Below are positions 34,536-42,057 of a stretch of 42,057 nucleotides of DNA, one piece after another (within the stretch, counting starts at the first letter, position 1; each line of letters opens with the position of its first letter). The stretch lies in assembly GCA_034440515.1 (NCBI GenBank), contig JAWXCF010000085.1, positions 1 to 42,057 on the forward strand. The letters are read 5' to 3'. Position numbers and translations under genes: made by a program. The notes below the pieces were generated by a model that saw only the letters and a list, made by a program, of their open reading frames with translations, was not told the origin of the DNA and did no database searches. The DNA comes from JAWXCF01 sp034440515 (lineage in GTDB: Bacteria > Bacteroidota > Bacteroidia > CAILMK01).

Positions 34536-36023
34536 TTATCCTAAATTAATTTTAGAAGAACAGGGTTTACTGATGGCTAAAAGTAATATAATGCTAATGG
34601 CAACGTTAAATATAATAACCTCATAGCCAAACTTATAACCTGAAATTATTTTGTCGATATTTAGTTCAATTATGTACATAAACCCTGGACTAATTAGGCA
34701 GATAATAGGTACCCATTTGTCAACTAATTTGCGCTTGGAATAAATGCCTAATAGAAACAATGCTACAAGTGGTCCATATGTATAGCCAGCTATTTTCATT
34801 AGCTTATCAATTGTGTCCTTGTCGTTAAAAGTATATAATAGCCAAGCTAAAAGTACTATTACCACACATACACCAGAGTGGACTATATACCTAATTCTGA
34901 TACTGTTCTTTATTTCCCTTTTATTAAAACCCAATATATCTACGCAGAAACTAGTAACTAATGCAGTCATAGCTGAATCTGTACTGGCAAAAGTGGCAGC
35001 TGTTAATCCGATAAGAAATATAAGGCTGAAAGTAAGGGGGAGGTAGTTCATTGCTACTTTCGGAAATAGATAGTCGGTACTGTTTGGAATTGCTATTCCA
35101 TTTTTCTGGCAATAAAGGAATAATAGGCTTCCTAATAGGAGAAACAAAGCATTAACTGCTACCAGAACCAAACTGAAAATAAACATATTCTTTTGCGATT
35201 CCCTAAGCGTACGTACAGTAAGGTTTTTCTGCATCAAGTCTTGATCCATTCCTGTCATAGCAATAGTAATAAAGACACCTCCTAAAAATTGCTTCCAAAA
35301 GAAAGTCTTGCTTAGCGGATCGGCTAAGAAGAATATTTTCCCTTTATCCGTTTGAATGATTTGTGATGCATAGGAAACCAAATCAAGTTTTAAATTACCT
35401 AATAAGTAGGCTAGGGTTAGAATTAATGCCAGAACCAAGAAAAGTGTCTGCAAATTATCTGTCCAGATGATTGTCTTTACTCCCCCTCGAATACTATATA
35501 ATAATATTAGCAACATAATAATAGTGACAGAATAGATATAGGGTAGTCCAATGGCATCAAATAAAAATATTTGAAATACCATAGTCGCAAGCATAAGTCT
35601 TACTGCTGAGCCAAGTGTGCGACTAGCTAAAAAATAAAAGGCACCTGTTTTATAACTAAATTTACCAAATCGAGATTCTAAATAGCTGTAAATACTGACA
35701 AGATTCAATCGGTAGTAAAGTGGTAGCAATACCAAAATAATAAACATATACCCAACCAGATAACCTAAAACTACTTGAAAATAGCTAAAGGCTATATTGT
35801 TTACCTGACCTGGTATAGATATAAAAGTAATACCTGAAATGGAAGTACCTATCATACCAAAAGCCACAACATACCATTTGCTAGATTTATTAGCGGTAAA
35901 AAAACTGTGGTTATCTTTATTTTTTCTAGAAGTTAACCAGCCAATTAGGAATAATATTCCAAAATATACTATTATTACCAAGGCAACTATCCAACTGAAC
36001 TGAGTTCCACCTGCTGCTTTCAT
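34536..36023 (-). CDS. Sodium:solute symporter (SSS family)
   Basis: A 495-aa inner-membrane protein with about 13 hydrophobic segments. It carries SSS-family landmarks: FFTANKSSKWYVVAFGMIGT near TM2, SGITFISIPGQ, YSIRGGVKTIIWTD and the late LTAATFASTDSAMTALVTSF. Members use the sodium gradient to take up sugars, amino acids, nucleosides or organic acids; the substrate cannot be inferred here. It resembles the bacterial sodium/solute proteins often found next to sugar or sialic-acid genes, but no such genes are present. It lies 153 bases upstream of ompA. A -7 element is 28 bases before its ATG. Confidence 0.9.
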   Translation of the reverse strand: MKAAGGTQFSWIVALVIIVYFGILFLIGWLTSRKNKDNHSFFTANKSSKWYVVAFGMIGTSISGITFISIPGQVNNIAFSYFQVVLGYLVGYMFIILVLLPLYYRLNLVSIYSYLESRFGKFSYKTGAFYFLASRTLGSAVRLMLATMVFQIFLFDAIGLPYIYSVTIIMLLILLYSIRGGVKTIIWTDNLQTLFLVLALILTLAYLLGNLKLDLVSYASQIIQTDKGKIFFLADPLSKTFFWKQFLGGVFITIAMTGMDQDLMQKNLTVRTLRESQKNMFIFSLVLVAVNALFLLLGSLLFLYCQKNGIAIPNSTDYLFPKVAMNYLPLTFSLIFLIGLTAATFASTDSAMTALVTSFCVDILGFNKREIKNSIRIRYIVHSGVCVVIVLLAWLLYTFNDKDTIDKLMKIAGYTYGPLVALFLLGIYSKRKLVDKWVPIICLISPGFMYIIELNIDKIISGYKFGYEVIIFNVAISIILLLAISKPCSSKINLG

Positions 36024-36051
36024 TTATTTGAACTGTAATATAAAGGGGTAA

Positions 36052-36059
36052 CAAAAGTA
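36052..36059 (-). promoter_or_regulatory. -7 element TACTTTTG of the symporter gene
   Basis: Exact TAnnTTTG on the minus strand, 28 bases before the symporter ATG, in the 80-base divergent spacer shared with recR. No TTG at the expected spacing was found. Confidence 0.5.
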
Positions 36060-36103
36060 AGGTTTAAAACAATTTGCTCATTTCAATTCATATTTAGACT
36101 TAA

Positions 36104-36712
36104 ATGGAATATTCTTCTAAACTGATAGAGAATGCTGTAGAGCAAATGGCAAAATTGCCTGGAATTGGGCGAAAGACTGCATTGAGATTAGTAATGCAAA
36201 TAATAAGATGGGAAGCTGCTGACATAAAAGCTTTGGCTGAAAGCCTAAGAGTGTTGCCTGAACAGCTAATTAAATGTAAACAATGTAACAATGTATCTGA
36301 TACCGAACTATGCCACATTTGCTCAGATAAAAGCCGCATAGATGAGTTAATTTGTGTGGTAGAGGATATGAGAGATGTAATAAGCATAGAAAATACCAAT
36401 CAATTTAAAGGCAGATATAATGTATTAGGGACCTTAATTTCTCCAATTCAAGGTATTGGTCCAGATCATCTATTTATAGACCAATTACTTGAAACTGTCT
36501 CCACTTGGACTGAAGGTGAAGTAATTTTAGCTCTAAACAGCAATATGGATGGCGATACAACTGCATTTTACTTATCGAAAAAATTAGCTGTTTACCCAGT
36601 TAATATCACAACTCTTAGCAAGGGAATAGCAGTAGGAGGTGAATTAGAATATGCAGATGAGATAACTTTGGGGCGAAGTATCATAGGAAGAGTACCCTAT
36701 AAACTTGGCTAA
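36104..36712 (+). CDS. recR: Recombination mediator RecR
   Basis: A 202-aa protein that works with RecO (and RecF) to load RecA on gapped DNA. The N-terminal helix-hairpin-helix has KLPGIGRKTALRL (18-30). The zinc finger has C58, C61, C70 and C73 (CKQC...CHIC). A TOPRIM domain follows with VVEDMRDV, and a Walker B-like C-terminal motif lies near the GGELEYADEITLGRSI region. Length and order are normal. The glycosyltransferase gene starts eight bases after its stop, so recR-glycosyltransferase-ridA is probably one unit. Confidence 0.96.
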   Translation: MEYSSKLIENAVEQMAKLPGIGRKTALRLVMQIIRWEAADIKALAESLRVLPEQLIKCKQCNNVSDTELCHICSDKSRIDELICVVEDMRDVISIENTNQFKGRYNVLGTLISPIQGIGPDHLFIDQLLETVSTWTEGEVILALNSNMDGDTTAFYLSKKLAVYPVNITTLSKGIAVGGELEYADEITLGRSIIGRVPYKLG

Positions 36713-36720
36713 AAGCAAAA

Positions 36721-38697
36721 ATGCAAAGTAAACTCGCTATAATTATTGTGAACTACAATGTCCAGTACTTTTTGGAGTTGTGTCTTCAGTCTGTTTACAA
36801 GGCGATAACAGTATGTGATGTAAAATTTGGACCCTTATCGGTTGAGGTGTGGGTCGTAGATAATCATAGTGAAGACGGTAGCTGTGATATGATTAAAAAA
36901 ATGTACCCATCCGTACTATTGATTGAAAATAAGTTTAATGCTGGATTTAGTAAGGCTAATAATCAAGCCATAGTTCTTACAAAAGCTGAATATATATTGC
37001 TGTTGAATCCTGACACAGTTATTCCGGAAAACTGCTTAATTGAGGTATTGACATTTGCAGATGAACACCCCAATGCAGGGGGTATTGGCGTGAAAATGTT
37101 AGAGGGAAGGGGAAAATATCTTCCAGAAAGTAAAAGAGGATTTCCATCGCCAATAGCTGCACTTTATAAAATTACAGGAATTAACGCCTTATTTTCAAAA
37201 TCAGGATATTTCAATAAGTACTATTTGGGAAATTTAGACCAAAATGATATACAAAAGATAGATGTTCTGGCTGGTGCATTTGTATTAGCTAGACTTGAAA
37301 GCCTTGCAAAAATTGGCAATTTAGATGAAGATTATTTTATGTATGGGGAGGATATAGACCTTAGTTACTGTTTAACTAAGGCTGGTTACCAAAACTACTA
37401 TTTACCTTCACCTGAAGTTATCCACTATAAGGGGGAGAGTACAAAAAAGGGTAGTCTTAACTATGTTTACATTTTTTACAAGGCTATGGCAATTTTTGCC
37501 AAGAAGCACTTGCGAGGTAGTTCTGGGGTTGCATATCAAGTACTGATTAACATTGCCATTTGGTCTAAGGCCAGTCTATCAGGTTTATTCAAACTAATTA
37601 AACTGATATTTCTACCTATTATAGAGTTCTTCCTAATTTACGGTTTAATGTACTTATTTATTAAATATTGGGAGACTACCATAAAATATGTAGAAGGGGG
37701 AAAGTATCCAAGTGAGTTATTCAGTATATTTTTACCAATTTATGTTCTAGTTTGGATTATCTCATTTGCATTAACACGTAATTATAAGTCCCCATTTAAG
37801 CTTTATCACATTGTGTTTGGAGTTTTGGTAGGGCTTGTAATTAATAGCTTAGTTTACGCTTTTTTAGATGAAAGTTACCGATACTCTCGAGCCATAATTG
37901 CAGCAGGTAGTTTGATTAGCTTGGTTCAGGCATATTGTTGGAGAATAGCTGTAAACCTAACTAAGTTTAAAATAATTTCAGGAGCAGAAGCTAAGTTGAA
38001 AAAAATAATTATAGTAGCTGATAACTTTGAGTTTGATAGAATTAATGCACTACTATCTAATGTGCGTAATGAATTGCAGGTAATTGGTTTTGTGGCTAAT
38101 TCTGACAATAGCTCAATAAATTATTTAGGCAAATTGTCTAATATTGAATCTATTATTAAAGCCTATGCTTGCAGTGATTTGATTTTTTCTGCAGAAAATC
38201 TCAGCTACATAGAAATAATATTATTAATAAAAAGGCTAAACTATTTGCCTATTGACTTTAAAATAGTACCTAGTGGTAGTGACTTTATAATAGGTAGTAA
38301 TAGTAAAAATGAACCTGGAGACTACTATCTGCTAGAAGAAAAATTTGAATTGGCAAGTCCTGAAGTCAAAAAATCGAAACGTTCATTAGATATATTATTC
38401 TCATTAGGAATATTATTGTTATCTCCAATTCTAACCTTTATATCGGGTCCTAAAATATTTCAAAATATAATGTCTGTAATGAGTAAGCAAAAAACTTGGG
38501 TGTCATATCATAAATCTACCAGTTTTGACAAATTACCACAACTATTACCTGGGGTGTTAACAACATTAAATGAGGTAAATAGGGCGATTAGAAGCGAAGA
38601 ATATGCCGAGAAATTAAATTTCCTTTATGCAAAGCACTATAGCAAATCAAAAGATATAAGGATATTACTAAAATCAATTAGACAATTAGGAAAATAA
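36721..38697 (+). CDS. GT2 glycosyltransferase fused to a degenerate phosphoglycosyl-transferase-like module
   Basis: A 658-aa fusion. Residues 1-235 are a GT2 rhamnosyltransferase-like domain: IIIVNYNVQYF, VDNHSEDGS (46-54), NAGFSKANN (73-81) and NPDT (96-99). Residues 295-410 hold about four membrane helices. Residues 425-520 look like the Rossmann domain (CoA_binding_3) of WbaP/WcaJ-type phosphoglycosyl transferases, with IIIVADNFEFDRI and VIGFV. Then KRSLDILFSLGILLLSP (553-569) matches the start of the sugar-transferase domain. The expected core is missing: where the family has LDELPQL there is FDKLPQLLPG (602-611), with Lys in place of the catalytic Glu, and the GDMS/VGPRP motifs are absent. 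The last 25 residues still resemble the family end. I infer an active GT2 with an inactive, membrane-binding tail. The gene is between recR and ridA. Confidence 0.85.
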   Translation: MQSKLAIIIVNYNVQYFLELCLQSVYKAITVCDVKFGPLSVEVWVVDNHSEDGSCDMIKKMYPSVLLIENKFNAGFSKANNQAIVLTKAEYILLLNPDTVIPENCLIEVLTFADEHPNAGGIGVKMLEGRGKYLPESKRGFPSPIAALYKITGINALFSKSGYFNKYYLGNLDQNDIQKIDVLAGAFVLARLESLAKIGNLDEDYFMYGEDIDLSYCLTKAGYQNYYLPSPEVIHYKGESTKKGSLNYVYIFYKAMAIFAKKHLRGSSGVAYQVLINIAIWSKASLSGLFKLIKLIFLPIIEFFLIYGLMYLFIKYWETTIKYVEGGKYPSELFSIFLPIYVLVWIISFALTRNYKSPFKLYHIVFGVLVGLVINSLVYAFLDESYRYSRAIIAAGSLISLVQAYCWRIAVNLTKFKIISGAEAKLKKIIIVADNFEFDRINALLSNVRNELQVIGFVANSDNSSINYLGKLSNIESIIKAYACSDLIFSAENLSYIEIILLIKRLNYLPIDFKIVPSGSDFIIGSNSKNEPGDYYLLEEKFELASPEVKKSKRSLDILFSLGILLLSPILTFISGPKIFQNIMSVMSKQKTWVSYHKSTSFDKLPQLLPGVLTTLNEVNRAIRSEEYAEKLNFLYAKHYSKSKDIRILLKSIRQLGK

Positions 38698-38698
38698 T

Positions 38699-39076
38699 AT
38701 GAATAAAGTACATTTTAATTCAGAAAATATAGCTGCTGCGATAGGTCCCTACAGTCACGCAGTAATAGTGAATGATGTAATCTATACCAGCGGTCAGATA
38801 GCATTAAACAAAGAAGGGATTATGCAAAACCAAGATATTGATTCTGAAATAAAGCAAGTAATGAAGAATTTGAAGACCCTACTAGAAGATTGTGGTACTA
38901 GTATGGAAAATGTTGTAAAGTCCACCATCTACCTATATGATATAGATGATTTTGAGTTGGTGAATAAGATTTACGGGTCTTACTTCAAAGGAAATTTTCC
39001 AGCCAGAGAAACGGTACAAATAAGCTTATTACCGAGAAGTGCAAAAGTCGAAATCTCGGTAATAGCTATAAAGTAG
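38699..39076 (+). CDS. ridA: RidA/YjgF-family enamine/imine deaminase
   Basis: A 125-aa trimeric protein that hydrolyses reactive enamines and imines released by PLP enzymes, protecting the cell from 2-aminoacrylate. Landmarks are AAAIGPYSHAV near the N-terminus, SGQIALNKEG, and the conserved FPARETVQISLLPRSAKVEI with the active-site Arg R103. Length is typical. The ATG is one base after the glycosyltransferase stop, so the two are coupled. It ends seven bases from the convergent rpoD, with no clear terminator between. Confidence 0.95.
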   Translation: MNKVHFNSENIAAAIGPYSHAVIVNDVIYTSGQIALNKEGIMQNQDIDSEIKQVMKNLKTLLEDCGTSMENVVKSTIYLYDIDDFELVNKIYGSYFKGNFPARETVQISLLPRSAKVEISVIAIK

Positions 39077-39083
39077 GTATAAA

Positions 39084-39947
39084 TTAACCTAAGTAGGCTT
39101 TAAGTAAAGTCGACTTAGATGATTTTCTAAGTTTTCTTAATGCTTTTTCTTTTATCTGTCTTACACGTTCGCGAGTCAAGTTTACTTTATCGCTGATATC
39201 CTCATAACTATGTGGAATGTTGCTCTCTAAACCAAAATAGAGGTTTAGGATTTCCTTTTCTTTCTCGCTAAGTATTGACATCACTCTAGAAATCTCACGT
39301 TGTAGAGACTCGTGTAGTAGTGATTTATCAGGGTTAGGCTCTTGTGTATTGCTTAGTAGCGTTAATAGAGTAGTATCCTCATCGTCACTAATAGGTGCAT
39401 CAATTGATAAGTGACGACCACTTGTGCTAAGAGTTGTCTCTACTTCTTCTGTAGGTAGTTGCAGCAATTCAGCAATTTCTGCTGTAGTTGCCTCACGCTC
39501 ATATTTTTGTTCTAGTTGTGCAGCAGCAGAACCAATTTTACTAAGTGAACCAACTTTGTTCAGTGGTAATCTTACCAAACGGCTTTGATCAGCCAACGCT
39601 TGTAATATAGATTGACGAATCCACCATACTGCATATGAAATGAATTTGAAACCACGAGTCTCATCAAATCTTTGTGCCGCCTTAATCAAACCTAAGTTAC
39701 CCTCATTAATTAGGTCACCTAGTGTTAAACCTTGGTTTTGGTATTGTTTCGCAACTGATACTACGAAACGAAGGTTAGCATTAACCAATTTTTCTAAAGC
39801 CACCTGATCACCATTTTTAATCCTCTTAGCTAGGTCAACCTCTTCACTAGGGCTAATCATTTCAACCTTGCTTATTTCGTTCAGATACTTGTCTAGAGAC
39901 TTGTTTTCTCTATTGGTAAATTGCTTATTAATTTTGAGCTGCCTCAT
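39084..39947 (-). CDS. rpoD: Primary sigma factor of the Bacteroidota type (lacks region 1.1)
   Basis: A 287-aa sigma-70 factor. It begins almost directly with region 1.2 (SLDKYLNEISKVEMISP) and has no region 1.1. Region 2 shows LRFVVSVAKQYQNQGLTLGD and the promoter-melting FISYAVWWIRQSILQALADQ. Region 3 follows, and region 4.2 carries the helix-turn-helix SYEDISDKVNLTRERVRQIK. Length and layout equal those of sigma-ABfr, the primary sigma of Bacteroides fragilis, which recognises TTTG/TAnnTTTG promoters; this is consistent with the promoters found across the window. Two TATATTTG elements lie upstream, predicting a leader of more than 100 bases. Confidence 0.95.
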   Translation of the reverse strand: MRQLKINKQFTNRENKSLDKYLNEISKVEMISPSEEVDLAKRIKNGDQVALEKLVNANLRFVVSVAKQYQNQGLTLGDLINEGNLGLIKAAQRFDETRGFKFISYAVWWIRQSILQALADQSRLVRLPLNKVGSLSKIGSAAAQLEQKYEREATTAEIAELLQLPTEEVETTLSTSGRHLSIDAPISDDEDTTLLTLLSNTQEPNPDKSLLHESLQREISRVMSILSEKEKEILNLYFGLESNIPHSYEDISDKVNLTRERVRQIKEKALRKLRKSSKSTLLKAYLG

Positions 39948-40063
39948 TTATGTGTAAATATTTTATGTATATTAATTTGTGTTGTAGATTAGTTTTAATT
40001 CTTTTGTAGCAACACTAGCTTATTGCCTTTAACCCAGTACTAATTAGTTTAGTTCAAATAGCT

Positions 40064-40071
40064 CAAATATA
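40064..40071 (-). promoter_or_regulatory. Candidate -7 element TATATTTG of rpoD (proximal)
   Basis: Exact TAnnTTTG on the minus strand, 116 bases before the rpoD ATG, in the 200-base divergent spacer 39948-40147. No TTG at the usual distance. Beyond these two elements and a direct repeat TCAAATA near 40054 and 40063, I see nothing in the spacer. Confidence 0.4.
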
Positions 40072-40119
40072 ATTATAAAGAATTGTGCATTTGACCAATA
40101 AAACTACTTAATCTAGGTG

Positions 40120-40127
40120 CAAATATA
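40120..40127 (-). promoter_or_regulatory. Candidate -7 element TATATTTG of rpoD (distal)
   Basis: A second exact TATATTTG on the minus strand, 56 bases further up and only 20 bases before the pheS ATG on the other strand. On the plus strand a TAACTTTA (40126-40133, seven of eight) overlaps it and could serve pheS with a leader of about 10 bases. Confidence 0.35.
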
Positions 40128-40147
40128 ACTTTAAATGATATAATTGA

Positions 40148-41149
40148 ATGAATGCTACAGAGAATATAGAAAAGATTTCTGAAGATGTTGCAAATTTTAA
40201 CATCAAAAATGATGCCGAAGCTGAAGATTTTAGAATAAATTTTTTAAGTAAGAAGGGTACTATTACTCAATTGTTTAATTTGTTAAAAGATGCCGTACCG
40301 GAAAATCGCAAGCTATTGGGTGCCCAACTTAATGAGTTGAGAAATTTAGCAGAGGTTAAATTGATAGCTGCAAAAGAAAATTTTGCTATCAGTAATACAT
40401 ATAATATTGATTACGACATTAGTTTACCTGTACGTGATATTAAGCAAGGTAGTCTTCACCCAATAACTTTGACTATGAACAAGATGGTGAATATATTCAA
40501 CCATCAGGGCTTTAACATAGCAATGGGTGCTGAAATTGTTGATGATTGGCATAATTTCACTGCTTTGAATATGCCAGCTAATCATCCGGCTAGAGATATG
40601 CAGGATACATTCTTTCTAAGTAAAGACCCGGATTTTTTACTTAGAACGCACACGAGTAGTGTCCAGATTAAAATGATGCAAAGTCAAAAACCACCTATCA
40701 GGATTATAAGTCCAGGAAGGGTATTTAGACGTGACAATGATGCTACACATAGTCCTGTATTTCATCAGGTAGAGGGTTTATATGTTGGGGAGGGTGTCAG
40801 TTTTGCAGACTTGAAGCAGTGCCTTTACCAATTTGTTTATGAAATGTTTGATCCAGATGTTAAAATGAAATTTAGAGCATCATTTTTCCCATTCACAGAA
40901 CCATCTGCTGAAATGGACATTATGCTTAAAGACAAAGATGGCAATGAGAAATGGTTGGAAATATTTGGTTGTGGTATGTTAGACCCAGCTGTATTAGAAA
41001 ATTGTGGTATAGATTCAACTGTTTATTCTGGCTATGCATTTGGCATAGGGGTAGAGCGGGTAGCTATGTTAAAATATGGATTATCAGATATAAGAGTATT
41101 ATATGAGAATGATATTCGATTTTTGAAACAATTTGCTAATCAACTATAA
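40148..41149 (+). CDS. pheS: Phenylalanine-tRNA ligase alpha subunit
   Basis: A 333-aa class II aminoacyl-tRNA synthetase subunit that binds Phe and ATP and, with PheT, charges tRNA-Phe. It has the N-terminal coiled-coil (about 1-85) and the catalytic core starting at HPITLTMNKMVNIF. Motif 2 is FRRDNDATHSPVFHQVEGLY and motif 3 GYAFGIGVERVAMLKYGL. Length is normal. No pheT is seen next to it; the next gene, three bases downstream, is a 3-hydroxyacyl-CoA dehydrogenase. Separation of pheS and pheT is common in this phylum. Confidence 0.97.
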   Translation: MNATENIEKISEDVANFNIKNDAEAEDFRINFLSKKGTITQLFNLLKDAVPENRKLLGAQLNELRNLAEVKLIAAKENFAISNTYNIDYDISLPVRDIKQGSLHPITLTMNKMVNIFNHQGFNIAMGAEIVDDWHNFTALNMPANHPARDMQDTFFLSKDPDFLLRTHTSSVQIKMMQSQKPPIRIISPGRVFRRDNDATHSPVFHQVEGLYVGEGVSFADLKQCLYQFVYEMFDPDVKMKFRASFFPFTEPSAEMDIMLKDKDGNEKWLEIFGCGMLDPAVLENCGIDSTVYSGYAFGIGVERVAMLKYGLSDIRVLYENDIRFLKQFANQL

Positions 41150-41152
41150 ATT

Positions 41153-42022
41153 ATGAACTATTCAATAGAACAAATTAAGAAAATTGCCATAGTTGGTGCT
41201 GGTACTATGGGTTTGGGTATAACTCAATTAAGCGCAATGGCGGGTTATAATACTATGTTGTTAGATGTAAATGAAGAAAATTTAAGTAAAGCCTTGAATA
41301 CTATTACTTTAAATTTACAGGGTGGAGTAGATAGGGGAAAGCTTTCACTGGAAGAAATGAATTCAGCCTTGTCTAAAATAGAAACCAGCAACGACTTAGT
41401 AGATGCTAATGCTGACTTAGTAATAGAAGCAATAGTTGAGAGCCTAAAAATAAAAAGAGATGTTTTCTCTAAAATAGCAAGAATTAATAGCGAAAAGACC
41501 ATTTTAGCTAGTAATACAAGCAGTATTCCTATCACCCAAATAGCAGCGGGTGTATATAATCCTGAACGTGTTGCAGGTATTCACTTTTTTAATCCAGCCC
41601 ACGTTATGAAACTGGTAGAAATTATAAAAGGTGTTGTCACAGACAATTCCGTAGTACAAACCCTGTATGATTTGGCTTTGAAAATGGGAAAGTCGCCAGT
41701 AATGGCTAAAGATGCACCCGGATTCATAGTAAATAGAGTAGCAAGACACTACTATGTAGAAAGCCTTAAAACACTAGAAGAAAACGTAGCCAATGTTGAA
41801 ATCGTAGATCAACTTCTTGAAAATGCAGGTTTCAAAATGGGTGCTTTCAAATTGATGGACTTAATCGGTGTAAATACTAACTATGATGTCACTACGAGTA
41901 TTTGGCAGCAATTTAACTTTGATTCAAAATTTAGACCCAGCAGAATTCAACAACAAAAAGTTGAAGCAGGTCATCACGGACAAAAAACGGGTATTGGATT
42001 CTATGAATATAAAAAACCATAG
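41153..42022 (+). CDS. 3-hydroxyacyl-CoA (3-hydroxybutyryl-CoA) dehydrogenase
   Basis: A 289-aa NAD(P)-dependent enzyme that interconverts 3-hydroxyacyl-CoA and 3-ketoacyl-CoA. The N-terminal Rossmann domain has IAIVGAGTMGLGITQ (11-25). The catalytic dyad is H144 (GIHFFNP) with E156 (VEII), and NTSSIPITQI precedes it. The C-terminal domain ends with GHHGQKTGIGFYEY. At this length it is the stand-alone hbd or paaH-type enzyme, not a fused FadB. Substrate chain length is not readable from sequence. It begins three bases after the pheS stop, so the two are co-transcribed. Confidence 0.92.
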   Translation: MNYSIEQIKKIAIVGAGTMGLGITQLSAMAGYNTMLLDVNEENLSKALNTITLNLQGGVDRGKLSLEEMNSALSKIETSNDLVDANADLVIEAIVESLKIKRDVFSKIARINSEKTILASNTSSIPITQIAAGVYNPERVAGIHFFNPAHVMKLVEIIKGVVTDNSVVQTLYDLALKMGKSPVMAKDAPGFIVNRVARHYYVESLKTLEENVANVEIVDQLLENAGFKMGAFKLMDLIGVNTNYDVTTSIWQQFNFDSKFRPSRIQQQKVEAGHHGQKTGIGFYEYKKP

Positions 42023-42025
42023 TTA

Positions 42026-42057
42026 ATGCTAAAATATTTAGAAGCATTATCCTGGAA
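42026..42057 (+). CDS. Possible 5' end of the next gene (cut by the window)
   Basis: An open frame starts at ATG 42026, three bases after the previous stop, and reads MLKYLEALSW before the window ends. The spacing matches the pheS-dehydrogenase junction and supports a third gene of the operon, but ten codons are too few to identify it. The same bases contain an inverted repeat TAATGCT...AGCATTA without a T-run, so a hairpin is the alternative. Confidence 0.4.
   Translation, partial: MLKYLEALSW

Noticed and set aside
39077..39110. CCTAAGTAGG between ridA and rpoD as a shared terminator
   Set aside because: The loop would be two bases, too tight, and there is no T-run.

Overview
The window looks like ordinary chromosomal DNA from a member of the Bacteroidota, possibly Chitinophagales or Sphingobacteriales; the order-level placement is a guess. 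The evidence is an AT-rich composition, a short primary sigma factor without region 1.1, promoters of the TTTG-N18-TAnnTTTG type, no visible Shine-Dalgarno sequences, a PorU2-type C25 peptidase of the type IX secretion pathway, DUF1573 and DUF3108 proteins, and a LolA/FtsK gene pair. I see no phage, insertion sequence, integron, CRISPR array or rRNA. There is no gene-free stretch longer than about 220 bases.

Layout. 1-2846 (minus): a truncated short-chain dehydrogenase, then rlmD behind a thioredoxin-fold lipoprotein. 3068-6731 (plus): a DUF1573 protein, an HtrA protease and a GT2 glycosyltransferase. 6707-12886 (minus): a giant PorU2-like C25 peptidase followed by a GT9 glycosyltransferase. 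12965-15184 (plus): purL. 15181-20940 (minus): a UMF1/Atg22-type MFS transporter, manC and an M1 peptidase with a predicted outer-membrane barrel. 21065-23871 (plus): two tandem DUF3108 proteins and alanine dehydrogenase, closed by a strong terminator. 23960-28538 (minus): a thioredoxin with an 80-aa partner, mazG, and ftsK-lolA. 28694-28894 (minus): tRNA-Gly(GCC) and tRNA-Leu(UAA). 28959-32157: mutS and a TrmH/SpoU methyltransferase, divergent from overlapping promoters. 32202-36023 (minus): an OmpA-family protein and a sodium:solute symporter. 36104-39076 (plus): recR, a glycosyltransferase fused to a decayed sugar-phosphate transferase, and ridA. 39084-39947 (minus): rpoD. 40148 to the end (plus): pheS, a 3-hydroxyacyl-CoA dehydrogenase and perhaps the start of another gene.

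How the genes relate. Most are housekeeping: nucleotide synthesis and clean-up (purL, mazG), DNA repair and segregation (mutS, recR, ftsK), RNA modification (rlmD, TrmH family) and tRNA charging (pheS). The rest form a strong envelope theme: HtrA, DUF1573, DUF3108, LolA, OmpA, PorU2, the M1-barrel protein and several glycan enzymes.

Most interesting signals. (1) In at least five transcription units an exact TAnnTTTG element ends only 4 to 10 bases before the start codon, which predicts leaderless or nearly leaderless mRNAs; mazG shows the same pattern with one mismatch. (2) mutS and the TrmH-family gene diverge from two -7 elements that share the same TA dinucleotide. (3) The 658-aa glycosyltransferase carries a C-terminal phosphoglycosyl-transferase-like module that has lost most of its catalytic core. 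(4) The M1 peptidase appears fused to an outer-membrane beta-barrel. No clearly new multi-gene system such as a defence island or biosynthetic cluster is visible.
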